From NCBI GenBank assembly GCA_010909165.1, contig MU008231.1, positions 51,389 through 115,388 on the forward strand: 64,000 bases of DNA, in the 5' to 3' direction. Below, one piece after another: positions 1 through 10,043 of this stretch (position 1 is the first letter of the stretch; each line of letters opens with the position of its first letter). The notes under the pieces are model-generated. The model did no database searches. It was given only the letters and a program-made list of their open reading frames with translations, and was not told the origin of the DNA. The translations under genes were made by a program, and so were the position numbers. This DNA is from Anthoceros angustus. Taxonomy: Eukaryota; Streptophyta; Anthocerotopsida; Anthocerotales; Anthocerotaceae.

Positions 1-152
1 ACCACCGTGATGGGTTCAAGCAAGCATCCCAAGGAGCCGTGCCCATGCACGTGGAGGATGCCCTTATGGCTGTTTGGGAGGATGCGGAAGCCATGGTGTT
101 GCGGGAGCTAGATGGACTGGGGTGAGGAGACTACTACGGAGAGGCTGCAGCC

Positions 153-476
153 ATGGTCAGGCGCACTAGGAATGAAAAGCTAGGAGGAAGTCATGGAAGA
201 AGAAAGAGACGGAGGAATCACAAAAAGTCAAGAGAGCACTCCAAGCCCGGAGGGAACGGATCCGAGGAGACACTTGAGAAGGAGAACCCCGAGAAGGAAG
301 AATCAAGGAGTGAATCGCCTGGGGCCATGCCGGAGAAAAAGAAGTTCCAAAGAAAAGGGAGAGGAACCCCGAGTTTCCACCGGACGCCGGAAGTCATGGA
401 GATGATAGAGGAGGAATTGACCAAGACAAAAAAACCGCCGAGCTGTGATCCCGAGATCGCAGAAGTCCTCGGTTAG
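153..476 (+). pseudogene. Gag C-terminal-like basic/acidic segment
   Basis: A 107-residue open frame rich in Lys, Arg and Glu lies directly before the protease remnant. Its composition (K/R-rich, then Glu-rich runs such as EETLEKENPEKEESRSES) suits a gag tail or linker, but no zinc knuckle (CX2CX4HX4C) is visible. The identification rests on position in the element. The overlapping frames are of similar quality, so exact limits are uncertain. Confidence 0.4.
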
Positions 477-520
477 CAACCGCGCTAATAAGGCGGCCGC
501 AGCAGCAAGCAACCGACGTT

Positions 521-537
521 GTTGCTAAGGGAGCAAC
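521..537 (+). repeat. Palindromic unit GTTGCTAAGGGAGCAAC
   Basis: An imperfect palindrome with GTTGCT/AGCAAC arms and a short centre. Related units occur at 6690-6706, 6711-6726, 6733-6747, 8198-8214, 8221-8237 and 8246-8260, with degenerate relatives around 1345-1400 and 4320-4420. All are in the + strand gypsy region. Confidence 0.6.
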
Positions 538-869
538 CGCGATCGCAAGAAGGAGGGACCGATCGAGGACCATTTAACCTTGCCAAGCCATCATGGATCG
601 CATCCATCACGTTTGGTCAACTATTGAAGGACAACCCAAGTGCAACAAGTTCTGAGGGCCTTGCAAGAAGCGCAACCCAAGAGGAAGAGGCGATTGCCCA
701 AGCCGGGACCAAGTGACCCTACAACAACCTAGTGTCCATGATAGACCAAGGGCCGGAGTGCAAGTGGAGATCCCGGTCATCAAGCGGTTCCCTTGGATAC
801 CGGATCCGGTGAACATCATGACTAAGGGATAGCAAGGAAGCTTGGGTTGACATTGAGCATACCACACAG

Positions 870-1250
870 TTGAGATTACCGACATGTCAAAAATGCACTG
901 TGGAGAATCAAGGAGTAACCACCATCATAGGGACCATTCCCTATCTCATGGACTATGTGGTTATCCAAAGACAAGGCTGTGGTATGACATCCTATTGGGA
1001 AGGACCTGTCAGATGGCTCAAGATGCAAGATGACTTGGGGAGGAAGGAAGTGGCTTTTAAGCCAATGGATTGGGACCCCAAGACGAAGGAGGCGAATTTG
1101 TTTGAGTTGGAGGGATACCACGTGGGAGACTCCTACAAAGAACGGAAGGATACACATCACCGGAGAAACATCCGACTGGAGGAAGAAGGAACTGGACAAA
1201 TTTCCTTTTGCACATATCGCATGGTCGATGAGGAGGAAGAGTATAGGAGG
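870..1250 (+). pseudogene. Retropepsin (protease) remnant of gypsy element
   Basis: The stretch IPYLMDYVVIQ followed, after a frame change near 990, by the residues of a degraded YDILLGRTW-type block matches the C-terminal half of plant Ty3/gypsy aspartic proteases, where an ILLGR/VLLGR motif ends the fold. The catalytic D-S/T-G motif upstream was not found intact. It would have cut the Gag-Pol polyprotein in the particle. It sits between the gag-like tail and the reverse transcriptase. Broken by at least one frameshift. Confidence 0.6.
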
Positions 1251-1589
1251 GATATCCCTTACTCCCTCAATTTGGTGGACCGCTTTGGTTCATGGAGGAC
1301 CGCATCAACAAGGAGAGCGACAAAGAACGCTGCGAGCTGTTAAGGAAGCAACATGATTCGACGGCTAAGCAACAAGACGACGGGCTAAGGAAGCAACGAG
1401 GACAGAACAGGAAGGGTGAGCGAGATCATTCGATTCACCTCGAGGACCTATTTAGGAGTGGATGAGGGAAGAGGACCTCGTGAACCGGAGGAAGGGTTTG
1501 GTGAGAGTTCAAGACCCGTGGAGCGAGAATGGGTACAAGGACGAGATTAAGGATGTGGAGGTATTGCCCGAAGGTGAAGTTTGCACGAC

Positions 1590-2440
1590 TGGACCAGTTG
1601 GAGGAAGGAATGAAACACCCTCCGAGTTCATCGACGTGTTTGCCGAGGTGATGATATGAAGGGATTCCCAAGAAGTGGGGAGCATAGGATCGATTTGGAG
1701 CCGGAGCGACTCCGCATTCCCCAATACAAGTCGAACCCAAAGTACTCACAAGGTGAAGGAGCAGCTTGAATTGTACTTGAAGGCGACGCCATCTATCCAA
1801 TCGTGAACACGGAGTGGGTGGCTCCAATTGTTGTGGTTCAAGAAGCACCGGAAAGATTCGAGTATGCCAAGACCGGAGGAAGCTCAACAAAGCAACCAAG
1901 AAGGACCATTTCTCCGCCATTCATCGACAACATCCGGACTTGGTGGTCGGAAGATGTGTACTGCTCTGACGTACTGGGTACAATCACCGCACTTGAGGGA
2001 GAGTGACTGCCTCTAACCTTCACACGGATTGGGGACCTTCGATACAAGAGGAGTGCTCGGATTGACGGGCAGGTTCCTTCATGCGGAGCATGGTTGAGAT
2101 CTTCAAGGAGTATCTCCACAAGTTCATGGAGGTATTCCTAGATGATTTTGTGTGTTTGGGAGTGTGGAGGAGCACCGGATCACTTAGGCTTGGCGAGGTG
2201 TCGTGAAACTCAACTTTGCCTACATCCCGAGAAATGCTACTTTGGCATGCGGGAGGGATTTTGTTGGGCAATTTCAAAGACGAGGCATCAAGTTGATCCG
2301 CATAAGGTGAAGATGATTGTTGCCCGAAGCTCCAACAACTCTCAAGGAACTCCGGGGTTCCTTGGCATGGTGGGCTACTACCGACGCTTTGTGCCTAACT
2401 TTGCTAGGAGCTGCCTTTGACCAGCTTGTTGAGGAAGGAC
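1590..2440 (+). pseudogene. Reverse transcriptase remnant of gypsy element
   Basis: Spread over three frames are the conserved steps of a plant gypsy reverse transcriptase: HRIDLEPGATPH (about 1682-1717), NTEWVAPIVVV (1806), RVCQDYRKLNKATKKDHF-like text (1858-1915), the catalytic region MEVFLDDFCVFG around 2128-2165 and GFLGMVGYYRRFVPNFAR at 2356-2410. The YxDD box reads FLDD, as in other plant chromoviruses and relatives. Frame changes occur near 1840, 1960, 2080 and 2250. The residues are well kept although the frame is not, so the insertion is young or the sequence contains indel errors. Confidence 0.9.
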
Positions 2441-2539
2441 CAAGAGTGGACCGACAGAGGGAGGCAGATTTCAAGATTTGAGGACCACGTTGGTACCAAC
2501 CCTCAAGGGACCGGATTGAACAAGAAGTTCCATGTACGT

Positions 2540-2830
2540 GATGTTTCCGCCGCCATTGGTACGCCTTGAGCCGGTGGATGACAAGAAGAGGGACTACCCA
2601 ATCTACTACGCAGACGGCAACTCACCGATGCGGAGCGCAAGTACACAACAATAAAAGGGAAGCCCTTGGGATGGTGTATTCAGAAGGAAGTTCCATTATC
2701 TCCTCTCCTATGAGTTTGTGTTCCATGTTGACCATTTTGCTCTCAAGCATCTTGTCAACAAGGCGGATCTCTCGCATAGCTCGTTGGATCTTGCACAGGT
2801 AAGAGTTCACATTCACGGTGGAGACACGTG
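2540..2830 (+). pseudogene. RNase H remnant of gypsy element
   Basis: After the RT, the text PIYYA followed by ADGNSPMRSASTQQ-like and then EALGMVY, HYLLSYEFVFHVDHFALKHL (in two frames, 2600-2765) corresponds to the RNase H domain of Ty3/gypsy pol, including the HVDH block. The domain would degrade the RNA strand of the RNA-DNA hybrid. Frame changes near 2590, 2640 and 2690 make it non-functional as read. Confidence 0.8.
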
Positions 2831-3179
2831 AGGGGAAGCATGTGAATGCCGACTACTTGTCCCGCTTGAAGACGGAGAAGGTGGAGCGTGATCAAGAAGA
2901 TCATTTTCCTGGATGAAGCTTTGCCGGGAGGAGGATGAGGAGAGTGCTAGGCCCAATGCCAAGTTGATCGGAAACGGAGGCAAAGACCAAATGAGAAGGG
3001 AGGGAGAAGTTTTGTGCCCCATGAGGAGGTCTTTCGCTTTTAGCAACAGTCGATACCAACACCGTCACAACAAAGAGGTTGTTCTATACTTCCGCACTGT
3101 TAAGCGAGACAAGCCGCATGGGGGCCGATGGAGTTGAGAGGTTGTGGGTCAAGGATGGTCAAAAGGACCGGGTTCTCGC

Positions 3180-3720
3180 CTTGCATGAGGAGGAGGAGGT
3201 CACTACGCCAACGTGACTGTAAGAAGATCTTAGGTGGTATTGGTGGCCAACCTTGCACATAGATGCTAGGGAGTTCATCAAGCTGCCAGGATGCATGTCA
3301 AAGGGTTGAAGCCAACCAGACCACACAAAGGGCCATTGGTCCCTATCCTAGCCTTGGCGCCTTTGAAAAGTGGGGATTGACTTCACAATGATTCACCCAA
3401 GACCAAAACCAAAATCAATATATTCGTAGCAACGGACCACCGCACTGCATGGTGGAAGCTCAAGCCTTGCCCGTGGACACAGAATGGTGGCTGTGTTCTT
3501 GTTTGAGTACATCATTACAAGGTACGGTGCCCGTTGGAATTGGTTAGCTGGGTACCCATTTCATCAACGAGGTGATCTCACACATGGTGAAGTACTTCAA
3601 CATCAGCCAGGAAGACCACCCCTACAACCCCAAGGCGAATGGACTCACGGAGAAAGCTAATGGATTGCTTTTGTGATCCTCAACAAGTTGAACCTCACCT
3701 ACACCTACGATTGGAAGCTT
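3180..3720 (+). pseudogene. Integrase remnant of gypsy element (zinc and core region)
   Basis: WWPTLHIDAREF and CQDACQRVEA (about 3238-3312) form the end of the HHCC zinc-binding part, FEKWGIDFT (3361-3388) opens the catalytic core, and HFINEVISHMVKYFNI with PYNPKANGLTEKANG (about 3558-3665) closes it with the conserved glutamate. These are standard landmarks of gypsy integrases. Frame shifts separate the blocks. Confidence 0.85.
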
Positions 3721-3779
3721 CACTCGGCCAGGGCGACAGTGAAAAGGTGACCACACACTGCACTACCTCACCTATGGGC

Positions 3780-4110
3780 ACTCACCACCATGCCCATTGA
3801 GTTTGAAGTGCCAACGCTTGAGAGTCCAAGAGCATAAGAGGATGGAGGAGAGCCGCTTGGAGAGGCTCATAGGCTTTGTTCAAAGACATGGAGAACAAGG
3901 AAGCCTGGCCCCAAACGCCAAGAGAAGAGGAAGGAATGGCATGACCTAAGTCGCAAAAACAAGAGTACGTTGTTCGGGACTTGGCTGTCAGATGACAACA
4001 GTACATGCACTTCGGAAGTGCATCTTAGATGGATGGGTCCCTACAGGTGTAAGTGTTCGACAATGGATCCATACACCGCGGCAACTTGATGGATTCTCGC
4101 CAATGTGGTC
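3780..4110 (+). pseudogene. Integrase C-terminal region of gypsy element
   Basis: The segment holding LTTMPIEFEVPTLRVQ, a Glu/Arg-rich helix, and the GPYRC...NGSIH...LDGF text (4036-4100, alternate frame) resembles the C-terminal tail of gypsy integrases, which usually carries a GPY/F motif. No chromodomain was recognised. Reading continues to near 4110 and then stops before the polypurine tract. Confidence 0.6.
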
Positions 4111-4274
4111 AATGAAGAAGTATTACAATAAGGGACGCCAACAAATGAGAAGGGGAGTATGTGGTGACCACATGGGTACTGACGAAAGGAGTGTTTTTGT
4201 TTTGTGTTTAAGTTAGAATCGTGTGGAGTTGGAATGAAGTAGGTTAGGAAATAAAGAAAAGTCTACTAGAGCCT

Positions 4275-4290
4275 AGTAGGAGGAAGAGAG
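4275..4290 (+). promoter_or_regulatory. Polypurine tract of + strand gypsy element
   Basis: AGTAGGAGGAAGAGAG is a 16-base run with one pyrimidine, placed just after the integrase tail. This is where plus-strand DNA synthesis is primed in LTR retrotransposons, so the 3' LTR should begin just downstream. The exact first LTR base is not certain; a TG at 4309 is one candidate. Confidence 0.6.
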
Positions 4291-4576
4291 TCTAGTCCCG
4301 ATCCCGGATGTAACCTCGAGGGTTGGCTGCTCGACCGTTGCTAACGCGGCTAGGGCTGCTACAGTGGCTGCTTATGACCACAACCGACGGAGCTGCTATG
4401 GTAGCAACCAAGTTGGAGTTTCTTTCGATGACTTCGAAAATCCAATCGATGGAATCACAAGGAATACCCAAACGGAAGTAACGGGGTCCTATTGGCAATT
4501 AAGTCCAGCGGGAAGAGTATTTGCATCGAATCCAAAGTGATCGAAGACGGCACCGCTACCGGAATTCGAGCGACCG

Positions 4577-4957
4577 GTGGAGGCCGGAGCGAACGCCGAC
4601 GGATGCAAGGCGAGGTGTCGCAGTGATCGGAAGTCGCCAGAACGAGCGCCGAGAGACCAAACCGTTTGGCAGATTGAGAGGGCGGAGGAAGCGGAGCGCG
4701 CAAACCGGAGGCAGCAGGCCGAGAGGCGGCGAATGAAGGTCTGTGGAGAACGCCCAGCGCGGCGTGGCGGGGGCAATGGGAGGAAGCCGGGCGCAGAAAG
4801 CCCATGCGAGTGGGGAGTAATCGGGCCGAAACTCCGGAGAAGGCTAGCGCGGCTGTGTGGCGATCGTGCAGAAGCTAACAAGAGGTGGCAAGCGGATAGC
4901 TGTGTGAAGGGGGCCGGGAACCGGCCACAGGAAGAGAAGTGTGCAACGGGCAGCTGA
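4577..4957 (+). CDS. Arg/Ala-rich ORF in the U3-like region, function unknown
   Basis: A 126-residue open frame with strongly basic, helix-prone text (for example QIERAEEAERANRRQQAERR) lies about 290 bases after the polypurine tract. The composition suggests a charged coiled coil. Downstream frames 5358-5579 and 6195-6651 continue in the same sense with charged helical text, so this may be the start of a longer broken protein ending with the domain at 6840-7187. I do not recognise it. Confidence 0.35.
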   Translation: MEAGANADGCKARCRSDRKSPERAPRDQTVWQIERAEEAERANRRQQAERRRMKVCGERPARRGGGNGRKPGAESPCEWGVIGPKLRRRLARLCGDRAEANKRWQADSCVKGAGNRPQEEKCATGS

Positions 4958-6623
4958 AATCGAGGCACGCACCGGGAGGTCGCGGTGGCGACAAAGCGCA
5001 CTAGGGGTCGCTCAACCGTGTTGCGATACACCTCCAAGCCTCATACAACCGAGGTAGGTGGATGAGGCCCCGAGCCGGTGCGGAGGTGTCCGTGGGGTTT
5101 CACGCAGAGGAGCCGAAGTCGACACGTAAAACTCGAAGCATAGACGGTAGCCGGACACTTTGCTCCTGTAAGCTCTAAGCTTGTGTCATAGGACAGGAGC
5201 ATGGCACCTAAGAAGAACTCCGGCCGCCATTGAGGCCATTACGACCGCCCAATGGCCCAATATGGGGCACTGGAGAGTGAAGGGTCTTTGGTGGCTAAGC
5301 ATCACCGTCCTTCATGGACAAAAAGTGGTGCTACAATAGCCTCGTTGGTTTTGGAGTGTGCAGCATGAGGGAGAAGGCCATTGGGGAAGGCAACGTGAGG
5401 ACCAACCCCGCCGGAATATTCATTGTTCCGCTTATGAGAGACCAAGAGGAATGTGGCGGATAATCATTGACCTTTCAGAAACCATCTCCTCAAAAGCGCA
5501 GGAGGCACAAGCGCCATTGCTCCCACATTGTCTAGAGTGGAGAATGGGTCACCAACAAGTTAGACCTCGGCCGGATTAGCCAGTGATCCTGGCTCTCACC
5601 TCACTAAGAAGGAGCACATTGTCACCATTTCTTGTCTTTCTATGAGGTGGTGAGAGGGTCCAAGATAGATTGGGCCAGGATGTTCTATGACACAAGTGTG
5701 GAGAGGGACCACTTGACCCTACCATCACCTAGCCCCTCGCCTCTATCTCCTTCTTAATCCACGTTTTGACCATGCCAAGTTGCCGGAGGGAATGGAGATG
5801 GTCTCCTTTCACTGGAGGCCGTGTTTGAAAGAAGGAAGCCCAAAGAGGAGGAGGAAGAGGCCATCTCCGGGCACTGGGGAGTGAAGATGAGAAGTCCAAG
5901 TGTCCATGAAAGGAATGTGACGCTTAAGGTAGCACCAAGGGTTAACAAGGCAATCAGTTGCTAAGGCCCCAACAGTACCAAGAGGAGCCGGGGAGCAACG
6001 GGACTCCAACAACACCTAGAGCCACAAGAGCACGACGGGAGCTCACCGATGTATAAGACAAGGGCAAGGCCCAGCACCAATATCCTGTGAGCCTGGAAAC
6101 CACAGTCAACAGAGGAATCACAACCTTGGGCACAGCCGAAATGATCCGAGAAAGTGACCACTGCTCAAGGGTGGCCTCAAGTATACCCTAAGTTGTGACA
6201 GGGGCGGCCACCGCGATGAGACAGGAAGGAGGAGCCCATCCCGAAGGTTTGGGGCCTAACATCACCCTACGAGTTGGTTTCAGCTATGGCACGCACTGTG
6301 GGCAGATGGAAGATCTAGTCCTCCTCCTTGTTAGGTTTACAGCGCAGAAGGAAGCAACAGGGAGAGCAATGGAGGAGCTCCAAGATGAAGAAGGAGAAGG
6401 AGGTTTTGGAGGGACAGCTTGGAAGTGGAAATAGGGAAGGTCCGAGAGAGTTGCCAAGTCTAAGGACCAAGCCCTCATGGCTCAGCCTCCGACACAAAAG
6501 CACCATAGGAGAGAGCTGCACGTCATCTCGTGATGCACAAGTGCATGAAACTGGATGCCTCACGAGCGCCAGGAAGGAGAGGGACGAGGCTAGGAAAGGT
6601 GGAAGGAGGCCAAGAGGGCCGGA

Positions 6624-7187
6624 TTGCAAGGAGGGCCACCGTGGAAGATGAGGCTCCTATGGAAGAATCGAGTTAGCAATGCCGAGGAGGTTGCTAAGCA
6701 AGCAACCGCCGTTGCTAGGAAGCAACCCTGCACTGCTAGGAAGCAACAGGCTCCAAGACCAAAGCCAGCTACAAGGAAGAAGGGGCAACAAGACGGAGGA
6801 GGACAACAGCCGGGGAGCGGTAAGCACCGCCTAAGAAGTCTAACTTCCCAATGGTGCATTAGATTGAGGGATGCTTATCAAGATAATCATGTGCCCGGAT
6901 TCTCCTTGGCCGGAGAGAAGATTGTCACCCCGAAAGTTTATGTTGTTGTGGGCAGGGGGACATGGAGGTACTTGATCCATGCCTTGACGGCACTGGATCC
7001 TACCTATGGGTTGGACTCTTACGGAGGAGACTCTCACCGACCCATCCAGATTCAAGAGCTCACCGAGGAGGAGTACTGCCATGCGGCGAGCACAAGAGAG
7101 GGAAGAGTCCAGCTCGAGGAGGTGGAGATTTTGGGAGAGATTGCCCAACCAGCCAAGAGGGAAGAGCAAGAGGAGAACATGGGCTAG
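6624..7187 (+). CDS. LTR-borne ORF, 187 aa, Lys/Ala repeats then an unknown globular domain
   Basis: Residues 15-60 are Lys/Ala/Gln-rich with short repeats (VAKQATAVARKQ, TARKQQ) encoded by repeated GTTGCTA...AGCAAC units. Residues about 70-150 read like a folded domain (WCIRLRDAYQDNHVPGF, VYVVVGRGTWRYLIHALTAL, GLDSYGGDSHRPIQ). The frame ends in a Glu-rich tail. It lies on the sense strand 180 bases before a TATA box, within the presumed U3. I know no family for the globular part. It could be a last gene of the element or captured host coding DNA. The upstream frame 6195-6651 probably belonged to the same protein. Confidence 0.5.
   Translation: MQGGPPWKMRLLWKNRVSNAEEVAKQATAVARKQPCTARKQQAPRPKPATRKKGQQDGGGQQPGSGKHRLRSLTSQWCIRLRDAYQDNHVPGFSLAGEKIVTPKVYVVVGRGTWRYLIHALTALDPTYGLDSYGGDSHRPIQIQELTEEEYCHAASTREGRVQLEEVEILGEIAQPAKREEQEENMG
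6690..6747 (+). repeat. Three tandem GTTGCTA...AGCAAC palindromes inside an ORF
   Basis: Units at 6690-6706, 6711-6726 and 6733-6747 are each near-palindromic and translate as the Lys/Ala/Gln repeat of the 187-residue ORF. The same unit is present outside any ORF at 8198-8260. Confidence 0.65.
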
Positions 7188-7369
7188 GCGGCCTAGGAGG
7201 CCTGTGAGGGATATAATAGGGTAAGTGGCCTCAAATAGATGAAGGCCCATGTGTTATAGACTAATCTTCCTCATAGTGGATAGAATTAAGAGATAGGCCT
7301 CTAGGATTGGTAGGCTAAGACCGATTGGTATTTTTGGCAAGGCCAAGCTACTTTGTGGCTGATCTTGGG

Positions 7370-7378
7370 TATAAGAGG
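7370..7378 (+). promoter_or_regulatory. LTR TATA box, TATAAGAGG
   Basis: TATAAGAGG lies in the non-coding part after the U3 ORF. The same TATAAGAG core appears at the matching place of the two other long-LTR families (minus strand near 23966, 28309, 37884, 49118 and plus strand at 36527), which supports a retrotransposon promoter. Confidence 0.55.
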
Positions 7379-8197
7379 CCCTCTTGATGAAATGCAAGCA
7401 ATGTTGGCCTAAAGTCTTGGTGTTTGGGTGAGCACGGGGTTTGGGGGGTACCGATCCAGGTCAGTGAGTCTAGGCACGCCTCTGCTGTGAGGAGCCGAGA
7501 AGACTACTGTTGCCCAGATCCGTGTGACCGATCCGCAAGAGTGGTGGAAAGCAAGGGAGGGAACTGGTCTCCTTGGGGAGTTCCCAAGGATAAGAGGAAG
7601 GGGTTGTGAAGCCGGGAGGCTGTCCATTCCTTACTCATTCTCTGCCTTGTCTAGTACTCACCTTGTGTTTGAGTTTTCGTGGTGTGAGGTCATGTGGGAA
7701 AAGGAGACAAGGCGGGAGCCTGTGGGTGGAAGAGAAGGTCAAGTGAGACGGAACCCGTGGGTTTGTATGCTTGGAAAATGTGAGCGAAAAGTGAACTGTG
7801 AGAGGAGTGGAAAATGTCACATGGAGAGTTGATTGTGGGAGAGAAGTAAGAGGGATTGGAGAAGACTGTAAGTGATGTTTGCTGAGAAAGTGGAGATTGA
7901 ATGAGGCCGTGAGGTGTGAGAACAAGGAGCGAAGGGGGTAACTTGTGGAGCCGTGAGAGCCTGGGGAGGACGGAAGCTTGGGAGGAAAGCTGAAAGGTTG
8001 GAGGGAAGAAAGAGAGATCCGGGGAAGTGTGAGTAAGGAGGTGGTGTGATCGGCAACCCCGATTGGTGGATCCGACTTTGTGGAAGGATAAGAGAGAGGG
8101 TCCAATCTTATCCACTTGGACCCCAAGTGGGCCCACCTTCTATTAATAGCCAGCCCGAACCCGAGATGGGCCCCGCCTACTGCTAAAATAGAGGGTG

Positions 8198-8260
8198 GTT
8201 GCTAAGATAGCAACCGGCCCGCTGCTAAGGTAGCAACAGGTCGCGTGGCTAAGATAGCCA
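8198..8260 (+). repeat. Three GTTGCTA...TAGCAAC palindromes in non-coding LTR DNA
   Basis: GTTGCTAAGATAGCAAC (8198), GCTGCTAAGGTAGCAAC (8221) and TGGCTAAGATAGCCA (8246) are evenly spaced by about 23 bases. The third keeps its symmetry by compensating arm changes (GGCTA/TAGCC), which suggests selection for the hairpin or dyad itself. Confidence 0.65.
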
Positions 8261-8299
8261 TGTGTCCGAGTGTTGTTAGGATAGTAGCTTGGTCCGTAG

Positions 8300-8780
8300 T
8301 CGCTAGATGTTTTGTATGTCCGTGTTTGGTTGGATTGGCTATGTTTTGGTTGTCTTGACACGAAATCACTCCCTTGGGTACGAATCTCAAGTCTACAACG
8401 ATAAGAGGGTAAATGGGCCCTTTGTGACCACTTGGTTTAGAAAATCACCCACACTGGTGATGGAGAAGAAGTGGGCAGAGGGCGGAAAAAATTAAGGAAG
8501 TCGAGGAAGCATGCGTAAGAGGAAGCGCTGTCTGGACAATGACCACGTATGCCGAACGATCGGAGCTCCTTTCGCAGGAGGATGACTATCTCGAGATGGT
8601 TCGCACTGGCCTACAAGAAGCGGGTGCAAACCACAACATTCGACATTCACATATCGGTACTACGCCCCGCTCATTTCTAACGCAGATGCTCGATAAGGAA
8701 GGTGGATGAGGCATGGATGAAGTGCCTTGTTCGATGCGCATGTGTCCTCAGAAGGAAGGGACGCCCCACTTGTGCATGAT
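8300..8780. other. No gene recognised
   Basis: Between the palindrome cluster and the next reading frame I see no conserved coding text, RNA gene or repeat with clear ends. Confidence 0.5.
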
Positions 8781-8979
8781 TGATCCAAGACAAAGGCTTG
8801 AAGAAAGAAGATGCACGAGGAGATCGAGCTCAAAGATTACACCCTAGGGGTGCCGGAGGGAACTATTGCTATGCCGCCATGGTAATCTCAAATGTATCCG
8901 CGGAAGATAAATTTCAATGGCTTGAGGGCCATGTATATGCGAGTAGAGGAAGAAATGCGGTGCCGCGCTTGATCACAAT

Positions 8980-9348
8980 GTGTATGCGCATAAGAGGAAG
9001 AAGCTTGGTTTTATTGAACAAGTACGCTACATACATGATGAGCTTGAGATTTGGCACCGGACACACCCGATGGAAAACCGATGCGGGGAAGTTCAATGTG
9101 TACAAGTTGCTGGGATGCTGGAGGAGGCTGGAAACTCCAAGGACACTGATTATGTACAGAAGATGGTGGACAGGAAGACTCTGGCGCTGAGGATTGCGAG
9201 GTGCAGGGGTAAATTGTGGGAGAACGTGGACACCATTTTCCGGATGTGGGAGAAGTGCGAACTCCCGCAGGTGAACAAAGACAATGTGACGACGGGAGCG
9301 AAGCAAACGGAAGCCACAAGACCCAACTACAACAGTACCGGGCCCTAA
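8980..9348 (+). CDS. Unassigned 122-aa ORF
   Basis: An open frame with protein-like text (FIEQVRYIHDELEIWHRTHP, YVQKMVDRKTLALRIARC, DTIFRMWEKCELPQV). A competing frame at 8780-9190 overlaps it. It may be the broken N-terminal part of the DUF7869-like gene downstream, but no shared motif proves this. Function unknown. Confidence 0.3.
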   Translation: MYAHKRKKLGFIEQVRYIHDELEIWHRTHPMENRCGEVQCVQVAGMLEEAGNSKDTDYVQKMVDRKTLALRIARCRGKLWENVDTIFRMWEKCELPQVNKDNVTTGAKQTEATRPNYNSTGP

Positions 9349-9689
9349 TCGACCCTCGTCCGGCTCCAATGCTCTAAGGGCATGGAGAGTATTCCAAGGA
9401 GTCCCAAGGACGAGAAAGGTGAAGAGATGTTGATAGCAGGACCAAGGTCATCCAAGGAAACCGCAGCTAAAAGATATGGATACGGATGTTGGCAACGGAA
9501 GAAGATTAACCTTATCGAGCATGCCTTCGAAGGCTATGAAGTGTGCGACCTGAAGTCGCCAAACAGCTTCCCAAGCATACCGAGGCCAAGGAATTGGCGA
9601 AGTTTCACAAAGTGGAAAGTGTATTCGAGTGCGTCCGGGCGCATTTCAGAGTGCGCGACCGGCGACTCTTTGTTGTTTGACCAGAGGCG

Positions 9690-9850
9690 AACGCGAGTGC
9701 GCCGGCCGCGCACCGGCCGACAAGACAGCGCGCTGGCCGACCGCGACTGGCGCCGGCCACGGATCGCGCTGGCCGACCGCACTGGAGTGCGCGGCCGACC
9801 GCGACTGCATTTGCCGCCGGGCCGTTCATGAGGGCGCCACCGACCGGCAT
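9690..9850. repeat. GC-rich degenerate short repeat (GGCCGACCGC units)
   Basis: GCTGGCCGACCGC occurs twice (about 9729 and 9768) with variants GCGGCCGACCGCGACTG and GCGCCGGCC between and around them. The patch is far more CpG-rich than its surroundings, and no frame through it looks like protein. Confidence 0.5.
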
Positions 9851-10043
9851 TGCGCGCCGGCCGACGCCATCATTGCCAATGAGTTCTGCTCGACCACCGC
9901 CTCGTTGCTTGCGTAAACCGGAGACATTGAGGATTTGAAAGCTCGCCAAAACCTTTCCAAGATTTTGTTTATAGCGAATCGAAACGGATGGAAGAAGAGC
10001 GAAAACAAATGGCCGACAAGGACATGGATGCGGTGCAGCCAGA

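Larger units (their letters stand above)
1..4290 (+). mobile_element. Decayed Ty3/gypsy internal region, 5' cut by window edge
   Basis: Gag-like, protease, reverse transcriptase, RNase H and integrase remnants follow each other on the + strand in the Ty3/gypsy order, and a purine tract closes the region near 4290. Every domain is split over two or three frames, so no functional polyprotein remains. The 5' LTR and primer site would lie left of the window. Continuous similarity at the protein level, with frequent frame changes, points to many small indels rather than rearrangement. Domain order and motifs are read directly; superfamily assignment is secure, lineage is not. Confidence 0.9.
4291..8300 (+). 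mobile_element. Probable 3' LTR of the + strand gypsy element, with internal ORFs
   Basis: The region after the polypurine tract lacks pol but keeps long sense-strand reading frames (4577-4957, 5358-5579, 6195-6651, 6624-7187), then a TATA box at 7370, then non-coding DNA. This is the arrangement of the better-delimited long LTRs at 36,996 and 48,223 (U3 with coding matter, TATA, R-U5). No second copy is present in the window to fix the ends, so limits are approximate. Confidence 0.5.
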
